A DNA stretch of 64,000 nucleotides, taken from Cymodocea nodosa. Taxonomy: Eukaryota > Streptophyta > Magnoliopsida > Alismatales > Cymodoceaceae. Location: NCBI GenBank assembly GCA_036874045.1, contig CM072335.1, forward strand, positions 8,948,001 to 9,012,000, written 5' to 3'. The notes beneath the pieces are model-generated. The model made no database searches and was not told where the DNA came from. It worked only from the letters and a program-made list of their open reading frames with translations. This document shows positions 22,693 to 35,462 of the stretch, one piece after another (the first letter of the stretch is position 1; every line of letters begins with the position of its first letter). The position numbers and the translations under genes are program-made.

Positions 22693-23772
22693 AATGGATA
22701 GAGTTCTTTTAGGTATAATTGAAACCTAAAAGTGAATCGTTTAGGAAAGAAACCTTGAACCTTAAGGGGAGGAGAAGAATAAAATTCAAAACCATCCATA
22801 TTTTTGAGCTTATATGTAGTATTGCACCTACATGAGGCCTTGATTAGGAAGGAACCACTTCTCTTGAACGGAAACTTAGGCAAGAACTTAGGAATATACC
22901 TTGGGGTTGTCTTATGAGAAGGGTAGAATAAAAGGGTTAAGGTAATTGCCCGTTCCTACACAATGATGTAGGAGACACTCTTAAGGGTAGAGGGTAAGAG
23001 AAAAAAAAATGAAAAAAAAAGAAAAAGAAAAAGAAAAGAAGAAGAAGAAGAGAGATTGATTACTTGCTCTTACAAAAGCTACTAGGTAACTGGTTAACTT
23101 TCCCCTAAGCAAGGGATTGTGATTACGTAAAAAGGTGTTGGAGTAGGAGGTAATCTAAAAAGAAGAGAGAAAAATCTAAAAAAAAAAAAAAAAAAAAAGA
23201 GTAAAAATAAAGGGACAATGGACTCAAGGATAGACCTTTGGGATTACCTAGGTAACTGGAGAGAGTTGAGTAGGTTATTTCTTAGTCTTGGCCAATTTCA
23301 CATACATTTATTTATAGTACTCTACTTTCTTAGGATGGAAATTGAATGATTATTTGAATCCAATCTAGAAAGGTGAGAGGGTGATTGAATAAAGGTGAAG
23401 TTAATAGGTCTAGACTACCTAAAAACAACTTTATCCATGTTTAGGAAACCAAGAGCATATTTTTGTTGTTTTTTTGTCTTTCATTTGTGTTGTTTTATAT
23501 TTTGTTTTGGATTTTGTGGGTATATTCGCTGAAAACCCTCTAGAGACACAACTCCACCACTAGGGTGACCTAGGGGTTTAAAGGCTTGCTGCACATGCTA
23601 AGTGTAGTCGTGATCCCTACGAAATTGGCTTAGGTTAGTTCTATTTTTTTTATTTGTTTATTAGTTGTTTTTGTTTTCTATTTTTAATAAGTGCTTTTTC
23701 ATATGGGCTTTGTGTTATCATTGTTTAATTTTAGTCCTTTGCTAAGGGACTAGCAAAGACTAGGTATGGGGG
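22693..23772 (+). other. 3' noncoding region of gypsy H, second part, with terminal polypurine tract
   Basis: No gene. Contains purine-rich stretches (AGAAGAAGAAG near 23038-23054, an A run near 23178-23198), a segment shared with copia D (about 23080-23230), and GCTAAGGGACTAGCAAAGAC followed by TAGGTATGGGGG at 23761-23772, the tract just before the LTR. Element BC has the matching GGGACTAGCAAAATTTAGG at its own 3' end. Confidence 0.7.
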
Positions 23773-24428
23773 TGTGTAAAGTATCAATTTGTGCATTTTA
23801 TAGATGTTAATTCATGCATGTTAAGGATTATAAAGTGCAAATATATATGTTCTAATGTGGAATTACATGCAAATCATATTTTTAGACATATGCATGAATT
23901 AGGGATTAAATAGTCAATAATGCACAAATTTGTCCTTTATTAAATTAATACCTAGTCAATTAGCCCATGTGTAGATATAAGTAATTTATATATTGATTTC
24001 ATGCATATCTTAAAAGAATTGTCATTAAGATATGAAATCAAATAATCCTCAATTGAGTAAGCAATATATTATGCACATTTTATTTTTGGTTTATAATCTA
24101 GTAGGAATTTATGTGTAATGTACATATGCATTTAATGTTATGTTTGAGTTGTTGATAATAAGAAGGACATGGACCCTTGGATTAAATCATGGGAAATCAA
24201 CAACCCATGGTTGTCCATCTCACACTTCCAATTCTTGAAGATATCAATCAATCAACTATCAAGACTTGCTTAATTTAGGAGGTCACAAATTGGAAGGAGT
24301 TTGAATTCTTTCCATAGATGAATGACAAGGGAAGAGAAAAGTGTATGGCCGACCAAGGAAAGATCGATCTCCTTTCTCCTTCATGCAAAATGCTAAGCAA
24401 AGAACTCCAAAAATTTCATCCTCCCTTC
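23773..24428 (+). repeat. 3' LTR of gypsy H, first part
   Basis: Begins TGTGTAAAGTATC after the polypurine tract. Continues at 47429-47649 and 57424-58707, giving about 2.16 kb in all. 24424-24428 (CCTTC) is the TSD of element E. Confidence 0.75.
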
Positions 24429-25925
24429 TAGAAGGACCTCTAGATTTTGATAATGCAAAAATCAATGTAAGATTTTGAATTGTATTTATCAGGATTAGTC
24501 TGTACAGTAAAAAGATCAGAAGACAAACAAATTGAAGCAGCAAACAGGTTGCAGTAAATCTCAGAATGTGTTGCCACAGATAATCGGACAGTTAAGAAGG
24601 ATTGAATGATCGGATAGTTAAGGAGTTAACTATTTGGAAGCTTAAAGGAAGAGTTACAGGTATAACTATTCGAAAGTTAAGTCATTCAATTAATCACGTG
24701 CAGAAATACAAAATGGAAGCTTAAAGGACTTGTTAGAGAGTTAGATAACTATCCGAGTTTTCTTTTCGGAGAGTTAGATAACTATTCGAGTTTTTCGGTA
24801 AGTTACAGGTATAACTTTCTGGAACTTAAGTCATCCTATTACGCACGTACAGAATGGAGAAGCTGATAGTCAAAAGCATAAAGGAAAAATCGGAGAGTTA
24901 GATAACTATCTGAAATCTCAAAGAGAATTTCGGTGAGTTACAATTTAACTATCCGAAACTTAAGTCATTGAATTTCCCACGTGCAGAATTCTAGATAGAA
25001 GCTGAAATAAGTTTTTGGAGAGTTAGAAAGATAACTATCTGAAATCCTAAAGCGTTTCAGTGAGTTACAGGGATAACCATTTGAAACTTAAGTTAGCCTT
25101 TTATGCACGTGCTGAATTAAAGCAATTGGAAAGTTAACGGAGAGTTACTATAGCCAACTATCTGACAGTTATAACTGTTCGGTAAGTTACAGTTATAAGT
25201 ATCTGATTGAATGACAACTCGCAGTATATATTTTGGAATCCTACATGGTAGAAAAGTTTAAGTGATATTTCGGTGAGTTACAGATATTCTTTGGAGAGTT
25301 ACACAACTAACTATCCAAAAGGTTAAGAAAATTGGAAGGACATCTTGAAATAACTTTCTGAACGGTAACTTACCGTATTTGAGACTGAAGTCTAATCAAG
25401 TATAGTAGAATACATCTGTTGGAAGAAAATATGATCGTTACACATGTTTGGTATATATACAAGATACAGACAACAGATTTAGATAACTTTTGCTCATATA
25501 CATACTTACACCAAGCTCAACAGAAGAAAAGCTTTAGAGATCAAATCATCTTCAACAGTTACAGACTGAATATCAGAAGCTCATCACACACTCAACTTTG
25601 TTGCTCACAAGCTAGTGTTTACTGAAGTACACGGATCAAAACTTCAGAGAAAGGATTGATTGAAACTTCGACAAGGAAGCTCAAGTGAATGGTTGGCTGG
25701 TTCTTGCTTAAACCTTAAAGCAAGTGATTGTAAGTTTGCAAGTGTTTAGTGAAGCCCAAGTATCCCTTGGGGGTGGACTAGTCGTTAGTGGTGAACCACC
25801 TAAAATCTCTGTGTGTATTCTTTTATTGTGTGCTTGCTATCTCCTTACATTAAACTACTTCTAAAAGGTTAAGAAACGAATTATTACCATTCACCCTCAC
25901 TCTAGTAAGCCTTAAGGTCCTAACA
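24429..25925 (+). repeat. 5' LTR of copia E
   Basis: 1497 bases, ending GGTCCTAACA. Its U3 carries about a dozen CGGAGAGTTA / TAACTATCCGA repeats, many as hairpins (for example 24777-24798). The TATA-like TATATATA at 25452-25459 marks the likely promoter, and the pair copy has it at about 46950. Confidence 0.88.
25452..25459 (+). promoter_or_regulatory. TATA box of the copia E LTR
   Basis: TATATATA in GGTATATATACAAG, about 470 bases before the LTR end; the same motif is kept in the 3' LTR near 46950. Position fits the U3/R border of a copia LTR. Inference from motif only. Confidence 0.55.
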
Positions 25926-25927
25926 AT

Positions 25928-25939
25928 TGGTATTAGAGC
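25928..25939 (+). other. Primer-binding site of copia E
   Basis: TGGTATTAGAGC, one base from the standard TGGTATCAGAGC complementary to initiator tRNA-Met, two bases after the LTR end. Confidence 0.88.
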
Positions 25940-25977
25940 AAGGTTGATCTCGTTAATAGATTTAACCATCTGAGATC

Positions 25978-27525
25978 ATGGCTTTCCACACTGTAGAGGG
26001 TCATAATATCCATCAACCTCCCCTCTTTGATGGTAGCAATTATAGCTACTGGAAAAATAGGATGGAGTGCTTTCTCAAGAGTACAGATGTGAAACTTTGG
26101 AGAATGGTTGTACATGGTACACCAACTCCAATCAGTCATGAAAGTGACTAGATTGAGGAGGATGAAAGAATCATCCAGATGGATGCTTGTGGGCTTAATT
26201 CCATTTATTGTGCATTAACTGGTGAATAGTATAATAAAATATATACTTGTAAATTTTCCCATGAAACTTGGAAGATCCTTGAAATTACATATGAAGGAAC
26301 CAACCAAGTTAAAGATACTAAAATTAGCATTTTGTTAAGAAAATATGAATTATTCAAAATGCTTGAAAAAGAAAGTATCACTGAAATGTTTTCTAGATTC
26401 ATAGAAATTGTGAATGAACTAAGAGGCCTTGGGAGGAGTTTTTCTAATCGTGAACAGGTACAAAAGATCCTAAGGAGCTTGACAATCAAATGGAAGCAAA
26501 AGTCTACTTCCATACAGGATTCAAAGGATCTGAATAACTATTCAATTGAAGATCTGTTGGGAAACCTTCTAGCCCATGAAGTCCAAATGAAGGAATGGAA
26601 AGAAGAAGGAGTTACTGAAAGAAAAGTAGAGAAAAAGAAAGAACTAGCTTTTCCCTCAATAGAAGATCAACTAAGCTCGGATGAGGATGAAGTGTTGCTG
26701 TTGGCTAGGAACTTCAAAAGGATGATGAGACAAGGAGGCAAAGCCAGCTCCTCAAAACCAAAAGTCCCTACATGCTACAAGTGCAAGAAATTGGGACACA
26801 TTCAACTTTACTGTCCTTTTCAATAGGAGGAGGACAAACAGAAATGGAAAAGGAATAATAAAAAGAAAATGGCCTTGAAAGCCACTTGGGATGACAATAG
26901 TTCATCCAGCAGCTCATTAGACTCAAATGACGAGGCATCTGCAAACGTGTGCTTTGCTGCACAAGACGTATGCTCTACATCTCCCTATTGCTCAGAAAAA
27001 GAAAATGATGATGTAGATATAGATAGTCTTCTCTGTATAGTAGATAACTTATATGTAAAATGTAAGAAGTACAAGAAAGAATTAAAGAGTTTAAATTCCT
27101 ATCTAGAAGATGTTTTTGCTAAACTAGAAAAAGCCCTAATTGATAATAGGGAATTAAAAACTAAAATGGATAGCTATAGTTGTAAAAATTTTGATTTGAA
27201 GGAAGAAAATAAAAACCTGTTATCTGAAGTTACTGATTTAAAGAAAACTATATGTAAATTTACTAAGGGTGAAAATAGTTTAAACAAAATCATAGGATCT
27301 CAAAGAATAGGAAGAAGTAAATTTGGCCTAGGATACGCTGTACCATAGGAAACCCCTTACTGTGGTGGAAAAATTAGATCTTACAAAGATGGCACAACTG
27401 TGTTTGTCATTAACAAGAGATCTACGTCTATATGGCTACCAAAAGGCAACAAGTTTAGTATACAAAGGACTAATAGTGATGGACCCAAGAAGATATGGGT
27501 ACCAAAAGTCTTAATTTCAACATGA
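25978..27525 (+). pseudogene. gag: Copia E gag region
   Basis: Starts with an ATG at 25978 and reads like a copia gag: PPLFDGSNYSYWKNRMECFL, then YELFKMLEKESITEMFSRF, LGRSFSN and SIEDLLGNLLAHEVQ of the UBN2 domain. The zinc knuckle CYKCKKLGHIQLYC is near 26780-26820. The Sirevirus tail MALKATWDDNSSSSS begins at 26869, with ANVCFAAQ and a coiled-coil region to about 27345. Broken, with several breaks. Confidence 0.85.
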
Positions 27526-30500
27526 CTTGCAGGACTGCATGGACAAGAAAAGTCAAACATCCAAGTGGATCATTGATAGTGGTTGCTCAAAGCATATGAC
27601 AGGTAAGAAAAGACTTCTGGAATCTGTTAAATCAATAAATTCAGGATTTGTTAAGTTTGGTAACAATGAAAAATGTAGAATTATTGCCATAGGAAATGTT
27701 GCATCTGAAAATGGAAAAATAGAAAATGTCTTACATGTAAATGGTTTAAAATAGAATCTGCTAAGTGTAGGTCAATTATATGACAAAGGTTACAATATAC
27801 TTTTTACTATAGAAAATTGTTTTATATTACAATAGGATACACATGAAATCAAATTTACAGGATATAGAAATAATTCAATTTATACTTTGGAATTTCCATG
27901 TGATATTATATCTAGTGATGCATGTTTAGTTGCTTTTAATGAAGATGAATGGTTATGGCATAAAAGATTAAATCATGCAAACATGAGACTTATAAGAAAA
28001 TTGACCAAACATGATCTTGTTAGAGGTGTGCCTAAGCTTAAATTCAAGAGAGATAAATTGTGTAGTGACTGTACAGGTGGAAAACAAATGAAATCAGCAC
28101 ACAAGAGTATTGAAGACATTGCAACACGTCAACCATTGGATCTATTGCATATGGACCTGTTTGGTCCTACATAGATAGCTAGTTTAGGAGGAAGAAAATA
28201 TACCTTAGTGGTAGTTGATGACTATACAAGATTCACTTGGGTTATTTTCTTAACACACAAGAATGAAGCCTGTGATGAATTCAAACATCTCTGTATTAGA
28301 ATTCAAAATGAAAAAGAATCAACCGTGAAGAAGATCAGAAGTGATCATGGAGGTGAATTTGAAAATTCAGAATTTGAAGAATTATGCAATTCTTTTGGCA
28401 TACTGCATGAATTCTCATGTCCAAGAACTCCTGCTCAAAATGGAGTTGTAGAAAGGAAGAATAGATAAATACAAGAAATGGCAAGGACAATTCCTAATGC
28501 ATTTGATCTACCAAAATCTCTATGGGTTGAAGTTGTAAATACTGCATGTTATTCTATAAATAGAACTCACCTTAGACCTATCCTACATAAGACACCTTTT
28601 GAATTATGGTATGGTAAAATACCAAATGTTGGATATTTTAAGGTATTTGGATCAAGATGTTTTGTGCTTAATACTAAGGATCAAAAGGACAAATTTGATG
28701 CAAAATATGATCCTGCTCTATTTGTTGGATACTCTTCAAGAAGCAAGGCCTACAGGGTCTATTTTGAACATGAAAGAAGAGTAGAAGAGTCAATAAACGT
28801 ATTCTTTGATGAAGACATGGTAGGAAAATTGAAGAGGCTAACAATAGACAATGAAAGTGAATTAATAAATCGAAAAATTCCTCAGAAAAAGGATAGTTTA
28901 ACACTGCCTACACCTACTGAGACAGAAAAAGCATGGAAGACAAAGTCTGAACATCTCATTGGACAAATTCTTGGGAATATAAATCAATGCGTTCAAACAA
29001 GAAGCAAAATTCAAAATATTTGTAATTATTGTGCTTTTGTGTCTGAACTTGAACCTTCAACAGTTGAAGATGCCTGTAATAATTAATACTGGATCATGGC
29101 CATGTAAGAGGAACTAAATCAGTTTAAGAAAAATGAAGTCTAGAACTTTGATTGAAAGGCCCATCGAAAAATCAATTATTAGTACTAAATGGGTGTTTAA
29201 GAACAAACTTGATAATAATGGTAGTATTATCAGAAATAAAGCTAGACTTGTTGCTCAGGGATACAACCAACAAGAAGGAATCGACTATGAAGAAACCTTT
29301 GCACCTGTTGCAAGACTTGAAGTAATTAGAATGTTACTTGCCTTTGCAAGCAATATGAAAATCAAGCTTTATTAGATGGATGTTAAAAGTGCATTTCTTA
29401 ATGGCGTTCTGCAAGAAGAAGTATATGTAGAATAACCACTAGGTTTTGAAGATGAAGAAAATCCAAACCATGTATACAAATTGAATAAAGCTCTCTATGG
29501 TTTGAAGCAAGCACCACGTGCATGGTATGATAAACTGAAGAGTTTCCTTCTTGAGAATCAGTTTAACATAGGAACTGCAGACAACACCTTATTTATCAAA
29601 TCTGAAAGTTCTCATATGTTGATTATTCAAATCTACGTGGATGATATCATTTTTGGTGCCACACATGAGAAACTATGTCATGATTTTCAAATCTTAATGA
29701 AGAATGAATTTGAGATGAGTCTTATGGGAGAATTAAAATTCTTTTTAGGATTACAAATTCATCAACTTCAGCATGGTATTTTCCTGAATCAAGAAAAATT
29801 TTGCAAAGAGATTCTCTTAAAATTTGGTATGGATAAATCCAAAGCAGCAAGTACTCCCATGAACTCAAATGAAAAACTTGATAAGGACATTTCTGGCATT
29901 CTAGTAGATCAAAAGAAATATAGAGGCATGATTGGATCACTTTTGTATCTAATAGCTAGTAGACCAGATATAATGTTTAGTGTTTGTGCTTGTGCAATAT
30001 ATCAAGCCTCTTCAAAAGCATCACACTTAAAAGTAGCTAAACATATATTTAAATATCTACAGGGTACCAAAGACTTTGGCTTATTTTATTCTTCACAGAG
30101 TCAATTGATATTAGCAGGATACAGTGATGCAGATTATGCAAGATGCAAATCATATCAAAAAAGCACTAGTGTGACATGTCAGTTGCTTGGTCATTCACTT
30201 GTTTCTTGGTTCAGCAGGAAACAAAACTCTATAGCTCTATCCACCACTAAAGTTGAGTATATAGCAGCAGGCCTATGTTGTGCATAGATCTTATGGATGC
30301 AACAAACTCTAACAGATTATAAGCTAAATTTTTAGAATACCATTATTTACTGTGATAGCAGTAGTGCCATCAATCTCTCCAAAAATACAGTTCTACACTC
30401 TAGAGCAAAACATATCGAGATTAGGCACCACTTTTTAAGAGACTATGTTGAAAAAGGTCATATTTCCTTAAAATATGTCTCTACTAAAGAACAACTTGCA

Positions 30501-30584
30501 GATATCTTCACCAAACCATTATCTGAAGCTGCATTTAATCATATTAGATGAAATTTAGGGATTTGTTCTTTATACGATTTATAA
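27526..30584 (+). pseudogene. pol: Copia E pol region: protease, integrase, RT, RNase H
   Basis: Copia order protease-integrase-RT-RNase H is kept. The protease site IIDSGCSKHMTG is near 27575. The integrase zinc region (LWHKRLNHANMRLI, then CSDC) is near 27955-28080, and the integrase core has MDLFGPT, DHGGEF and NGVVERKNR up to about 28470. RT begins near 29100, with [20 protein letters not shown] and the active site YVDDIIFGAT at about 29635. RNase H covers SDADYARCKSYQKSTS to LADIFTKPL near 30520. Broken, with many breaks. Confidence 0.9.
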
Positions 30585-30892
30585 TTTCATATCTCTACTC
30601 TCCAAGCTCACAACTAGGAGCTTGTTCTACTAACATCTCTGTTTTGTAGCAACTTAAACATTTTTGATACTCAGCTATAATTGCTCCACCAACTCAATAT
30701 CTATTTTCTCACTTCTTTTTGACAATTGGCAAAAAAGGGGGAGAAATATCATATTTTGGCAAGCAAAGCTGTAGTAAAGTAGGGGGAGAAATATCTCTAT
30801 ATTCCTCATGTGTTTTTCTTGTATAGATATATAGGAAGAGAAATACATGTAATACATTGTAAGGTTTTTGCCATTATCAAAAAGGGGGAGAT
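30585..30892 (+). other. 3' noncoding region of copia E with three polypurine tracts
   Basis: AAAAAAGGGGGAGAAAT near 30731, AGTAGGGGGAGAAAT near 30778 and AAAAAGGGGGAGAT directly before the LTR at 30893. Several GGGGGAG tracts upstream of the 3' LTR are a known Sirevirus trait. No gene. Confidence 0.85.
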
Positions 30893-31419
30893 TGAAAGAA
30901 CCTCTAGATTTTGATAATGCAAAAATAAATGTAAGGTTTTGAATTGCATTTATCAGGATTAGTCTGTACAGCAAAAAGATCAGAAGACAGACAAATCGAA
31001 GTAGCAAACAGGTTGTAGTAAATCTCAGAATGTGCTGCCACAAATAATCGGACAGTTAAGAAGGGGTGAATGATCAAATATTTAAGGAGTTAACTATCCG
31101 GAAGCTTAAAGAACTTTTCGGAGAGTTACAAGTATAACTATCCAAAAGTTAAGTCATTCAATTAATCACGTGCAGAAATACAGAACAGAAGCTTAAAGGA
31201 CTTGTCGGAGAGTTAGATAACTATCTGAGTTTTCTTTTCAGAGAGTTAAATAACTATTCGAGTTTTTCGGTAAGTTACAGGTATAACTTTTCAGAACTTA
31301 AGTCATCCTATTACGCACGTACAGAATGGAGAAGCTGATAGTCAAAAGCTTAAAGGAAAAATCGGAGAGTTAGATAACTATCTAAAATCTCAAAGAGAAT
31401 TTCGGTGAGTTACAATTTA
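30893..31419 (+). repeat. 3' LTR of copia E, left part
   Basis: Begins TGAAAGAACCTC and matches the 5' LTR from 24429. Interrupted by F; 31415-31419 (ATTTA) is the F TSD. Confidence 0.88.
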
Positions 31420-33001
31420 TGTTGAGTATTTTTGTTTTGATGATGTGTGCTGAATGAAAATAATCATATTTTCTCAATCACTATTGCTTGTGAAAAGAAA
31501 TTAAAATCATCAATTAATATAGAAAAAGCTTACTGATATAAATACTTGTCTGTATTGGATCTGAAGTTAATAACTAGTCGTTTCGTTGCATTAATTTCTC
31601 ATTTAGCTAAACATTAAGTTAACGTGTGTTTTTATTGAAAAGCATGATATGTTTTAATGTTATATCTTCTGTATCATGAACAGTGCACGTTTAGACAACT
31701 CGTTAAGTTAGAGTTTTGTTTGTATAGAGGTCATGTAAGAACTCGTTAAGTTAGAAGCTTAAATGTTAAAATAGGTCACGTGATAACTCGTTAAGTTAGT
31801 GAGTAAAAGAAGCGACGAACTCGTTAAGTTAATGTTATACACGTGGTGAAACTATAAGTTACGAATGTTGTATTGTATCACGTGAGGTGCACATGTTTAA
31901 CTTGTTAAGTTAGCATAACTAAACGCGTTGAGTTGCTATATTGAACACTAAGGCAACACGTTAGGTTAGCGTTATAAACTTAAGTTGTTATTTTTGCACG
32001 TGGTAAAATTCTTATTATAAGAACATTTGTTTATTACTGGTTCGTTGAGTTATCATAACACAACGGAGATGGTTCGTTGAGATAGCATAACACCACAGAC
32101 TTAGTTCGTAGAGTTAGCTACAGTACTTGTCACGTGAAATAGCACATGGTGAACTCATTAAGTTAGAAACGTTAAGTTATATATATATACTTGTGTTACT
32201 CGTTTAGTTAACATTAAAGTAACGACTTCTTATTACACTGATAAAAAAATTTTGGACGAGAAAGTTTATTTTCAGGAAATTTTTCAGAGATCCAGGACTG
32301 ATGATTAAAGAAAATTTGAAATATAAACGTGGGTTAGAATGTGTGTGTTTCGATGAAGGAAAAAGAAAAGACGTGGAGAAGTGGAAAACTGGTAGTGGTT
32401 AAACATGAAGGATATGCATGAAATGAAGATATAGTATAAAAGGTATAGAATTCTTGTTGATCAATTTATCCTTGCACACAAAAAGAAAAATCTTTTCAAG
32501 GATCAAACCATCCCTGCACACCAAAAGAAAAATCTTTTTCAGGGATCAAAAACACCTCTTCGGGAAAAATCTCTCAAGTGGAAGAAAGTTCAGTGAAGCA
32601 TAAAAAGGTAAGATTTTCGTCACTGAAGATTTGAAGTATCAGAAGAAAGCAAATTCGGTGAAGCATGAAAAGACAAGATATTCGTCACTGAAGAATTGTT
32701 GAAGAAGAAAAAGAAGAAGAAGAAAGATCTCAAATAGGGAGAAAAGTTTTAAATTCCGCAAATTAGTTTTCTCTATTTGTAGTTATGAAATTGTTTAGAT
32801 GATACATGGTATCGAAATATAATTGCATCTACAATTTCTAAGGAGAATTGAATTGTATATTGTAATTGAAACCTTGAATAAAAATGATTTTATGAAAATA
32901 ATGTCTCGACTTGTTTTTAAGAATTAAAGTTTCAATTATATTTCATAAAATATTAAAAATACATAATTCACCCCCCTCTTGTGTAGCCATACGATCCTAC
33001 A
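31420..33001 (+). repeat. 5' LTR of copia F
   Basis: 1582 bases, TGTTGAGTATT to CGATCCTACA. Contains AACTCGTTAAGTTA repeats, CACGTG boxes, TATAAAAGG at 32435-32443 and an AATAAA near the R/U5 part. Confidence 0.92.
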
Positions 33002-33003
33002 AG

Positions 33004-33015
33004 TGGTATTAGTGC
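33004..33015 (+). other. Primer-binding site of copia F (diverged)
   Basis: TGGTATTAGTGC two bases after the LTR, a diverged form of TGGTATCAGAGC; copia J of the same family has the exact form at 62699-62710. Confidence 0.75.
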
Positions 33016-33201
33016 TTTGTGAATAATCTTTGATATAAAATCGATACTAACTTATTTAACATCATTGCTTATTCTACCTTCCTTGTTTTTAAACGGAAAT
33101 TAATATCTAAGCATACGTTTAACTCCATTGATTTAAGGCTCAAGTTGTTTTAAAGTTTTTAGACTATTTAAAATCAAATAGGTTGAAAAATCTAAGGAAA
33201 A

Positions 33202-35460
33202 ATGGCTACTGGAAATGGTAATTTTTCTTTATATGAAGGTCAAAATCTTAATCGTCCTCCTTTATTTGATGGAATACATTTTGAATATTGGAAATATAAG
33301 ATGACTGTTTTTCTTCAAAGTATAGATCATAAATTGTGGTTCATGATTTCTAAACCATATACTCCATTAACTACTCCTTATAATACTTGGATAATTACTG
33401 AAAAAGAAAATGAAACTCTGAATGGTAAGGGCTTAAATATTTTATTTTGTGCATTGAGTTATGAACAGTTCAGTAAAGTGTTGGCATATAAATCTGCTTA
33501 TGAGCTGTGGCATGCATTAGAAGTTTCACATGAAGGTACTTCTCAAGTTAAAGAGATAAAAATAAACATGTTGATTCATAAGTATGAACTCTTTAAGATG
33601 CATGAAGACGAAAATATTTCTGAGATGTTTTCCAGATTTCTTGATATCATAAACTCTTTAAAATGTTTAGGAAAGAAATTTGAACAGAAGGATTTGGTGA
33701 GGAAAATTCTCAGATCCCTAAGTTCTAAATGGTCTCAGAAAGTAACATCAATTGAGGAATCACAAGATTTAAATGTTTATACTATGAATGAACTTATAGG
33801 AAATTTAACAGCTTATGAAGTTCAATTAAATGAATCACTAAGTCACAACAAACTAAAAATGAAGAAAGAAATAGCCTTTGAAATTAATTCAGATTCTGAT
33901 ATATCTACTGATTCTAACAAGGATTTGATTTTGCTGACTAGGAAATTCAAGAAAGCATGGAAAGCTAGGAAACAGCAAAGGAACAAAAATGATAAACCCT
34001 CAACGTCAAAATCATTGAATGACAAGAATTCTTCATCCAGAAAGTATGTATGTTACAATTGTAAGAAACCTAGACATCTTTCTCCAGATTGTCCTATGAG
34101 GAAAAATGAAAAGCAAAGTAGGACAAATCAGAAGAAGACGGCTCAAAAAACTCAGAAAATGCTTTACAAGAAAAAGGCTTTGAAGGTCACTTAGGATGAC
34201 ACGTCTGAAGAGTCTGAATCTGAGGATTTATCATCAAAATCTTCACATTCAGAAGGAGAACAAGAGTTAGAAGATGTTGCTCATGTGTGCTTCATGGCAG
34301 ATGAGTCTAAGGTAATATCTGATATTGAAAGTCATTCAGATTTCAACTTTGATGAATTATTATGTGCTTATCATGCATTATTACAAAAACTTAAAGTATG
34401 TAAACTGGAAAATAAGAATATTAGAAAATCTTCATCCATTATGGAAGAAGAAAATTGTTTCCTGTCTACTACTTTAGAAAAGTTTAAATGTGATAATGAA
34501 AATCATATTAGAGATTTGCAAAAATTTAGATTCAATGAATGTATCTTGCATGAACAAATACAAAATATAAATGCTGAAAAATTAAAGATAGAATTTGAAA
34601 ATGAAATGTTGAGAAACAATATAAATGAACTTGAATTAGAGATAGATAAATTAAAACTGAGAGAGCAAGATTTAAATTCTACCATTGAGAAATGGAATTT
34701 AAGTCAAACTAAGTTAGACAAACTAACTAGTACCCCTACGGTGTCTTATAAATTTGGCTTAGGATTTGATTATCTTAAATATCCTAAATCTCAAGCCAAT
34801 AAAGGATTTATTAGTTGTAGTTCAAGTAAATCTAAGACTAAAATTCCTTTCATTATGAAACAAGGTAATAAATATGTAGAAGTAGGTACTTCAAGGGATG
34901 AATCATGCAGTAATAATAAAAATCAATGTGATTTGTCAAATTGTACTTCTAACATGACTATAAATGTTTCTAAAAATCTTGTTTCTTGTTCTGGAAATTC
35001 AGTTTCTAATGTTTCTAAAATTTCAGATAATTGTAGTACACTGAAAATTCAGAAACCTGAACATGTAATTCAATACACTGGTATTAGACCAATTACTCAT
35101 TCTGCATGTGATAAAATAAAAAATTCTTGTGTAGAAAAGGATTTTGTATGTACCGAAAGTGTTAATACAAGTACAAAATCTTGGTATGAACATACAGAAA
35201 TGTATAAGCATGACCAAAATAAATTAACATCTGATAAAAATATGTTTGGTCTTGATTATACTACATCTGAAAACAAAAGGAATGATTGCAAAAGCAATAA
35301 TGCTATATGTGAGTATGAAGCTAATGATAAATCAATAGTACTTACAACTAATAAGAATATAAATGATAATGTTAAACTATTTTTAAACAAAAAGAAGAAA
35401 TATGCGTTTAATGAACTTGGTCCTCAACAACATTGGATACCAAGAAAAAGTTTTCTTAAT
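33202..35460 (+). pseudogene. gag: Copia F gag region
   Basis: Starts MATGNGNFSLYEGQNLNRPP, followed by the UBN2-type gag (FEYWKYKMTVFLQ, YELWHALEVSHEGT, YELFKMHEDENISEMFSRF, VRKILRSLSSKW). The zinc knuckle CYNCKKPRHLSPDC is near 34050-34095. A KKALKVT-WDD-type Sirevirus mark follows, then an acidic serine-rich stretch, AHVCFMAD, and a long coiled-coil-like tail ending near 35460, where the protease begins. D and J gags align with it. Nearly whole, with one or two breaks. Confidence 0.88.
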
Positions 35461-35462
35461 TT

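Noticed and set aside
22998-23200. Purine-rich run as a polypurine tract
   Set aside because: Simple A/GAA repeats with no adjacent LTR; the real tract is at 23762-23772.
25419-25625. 68-codon frame kept in both E LTRs
   Set aside because: It spans the TATA box and start region; kept because LTRs are copies of each other, with no protein family seen.
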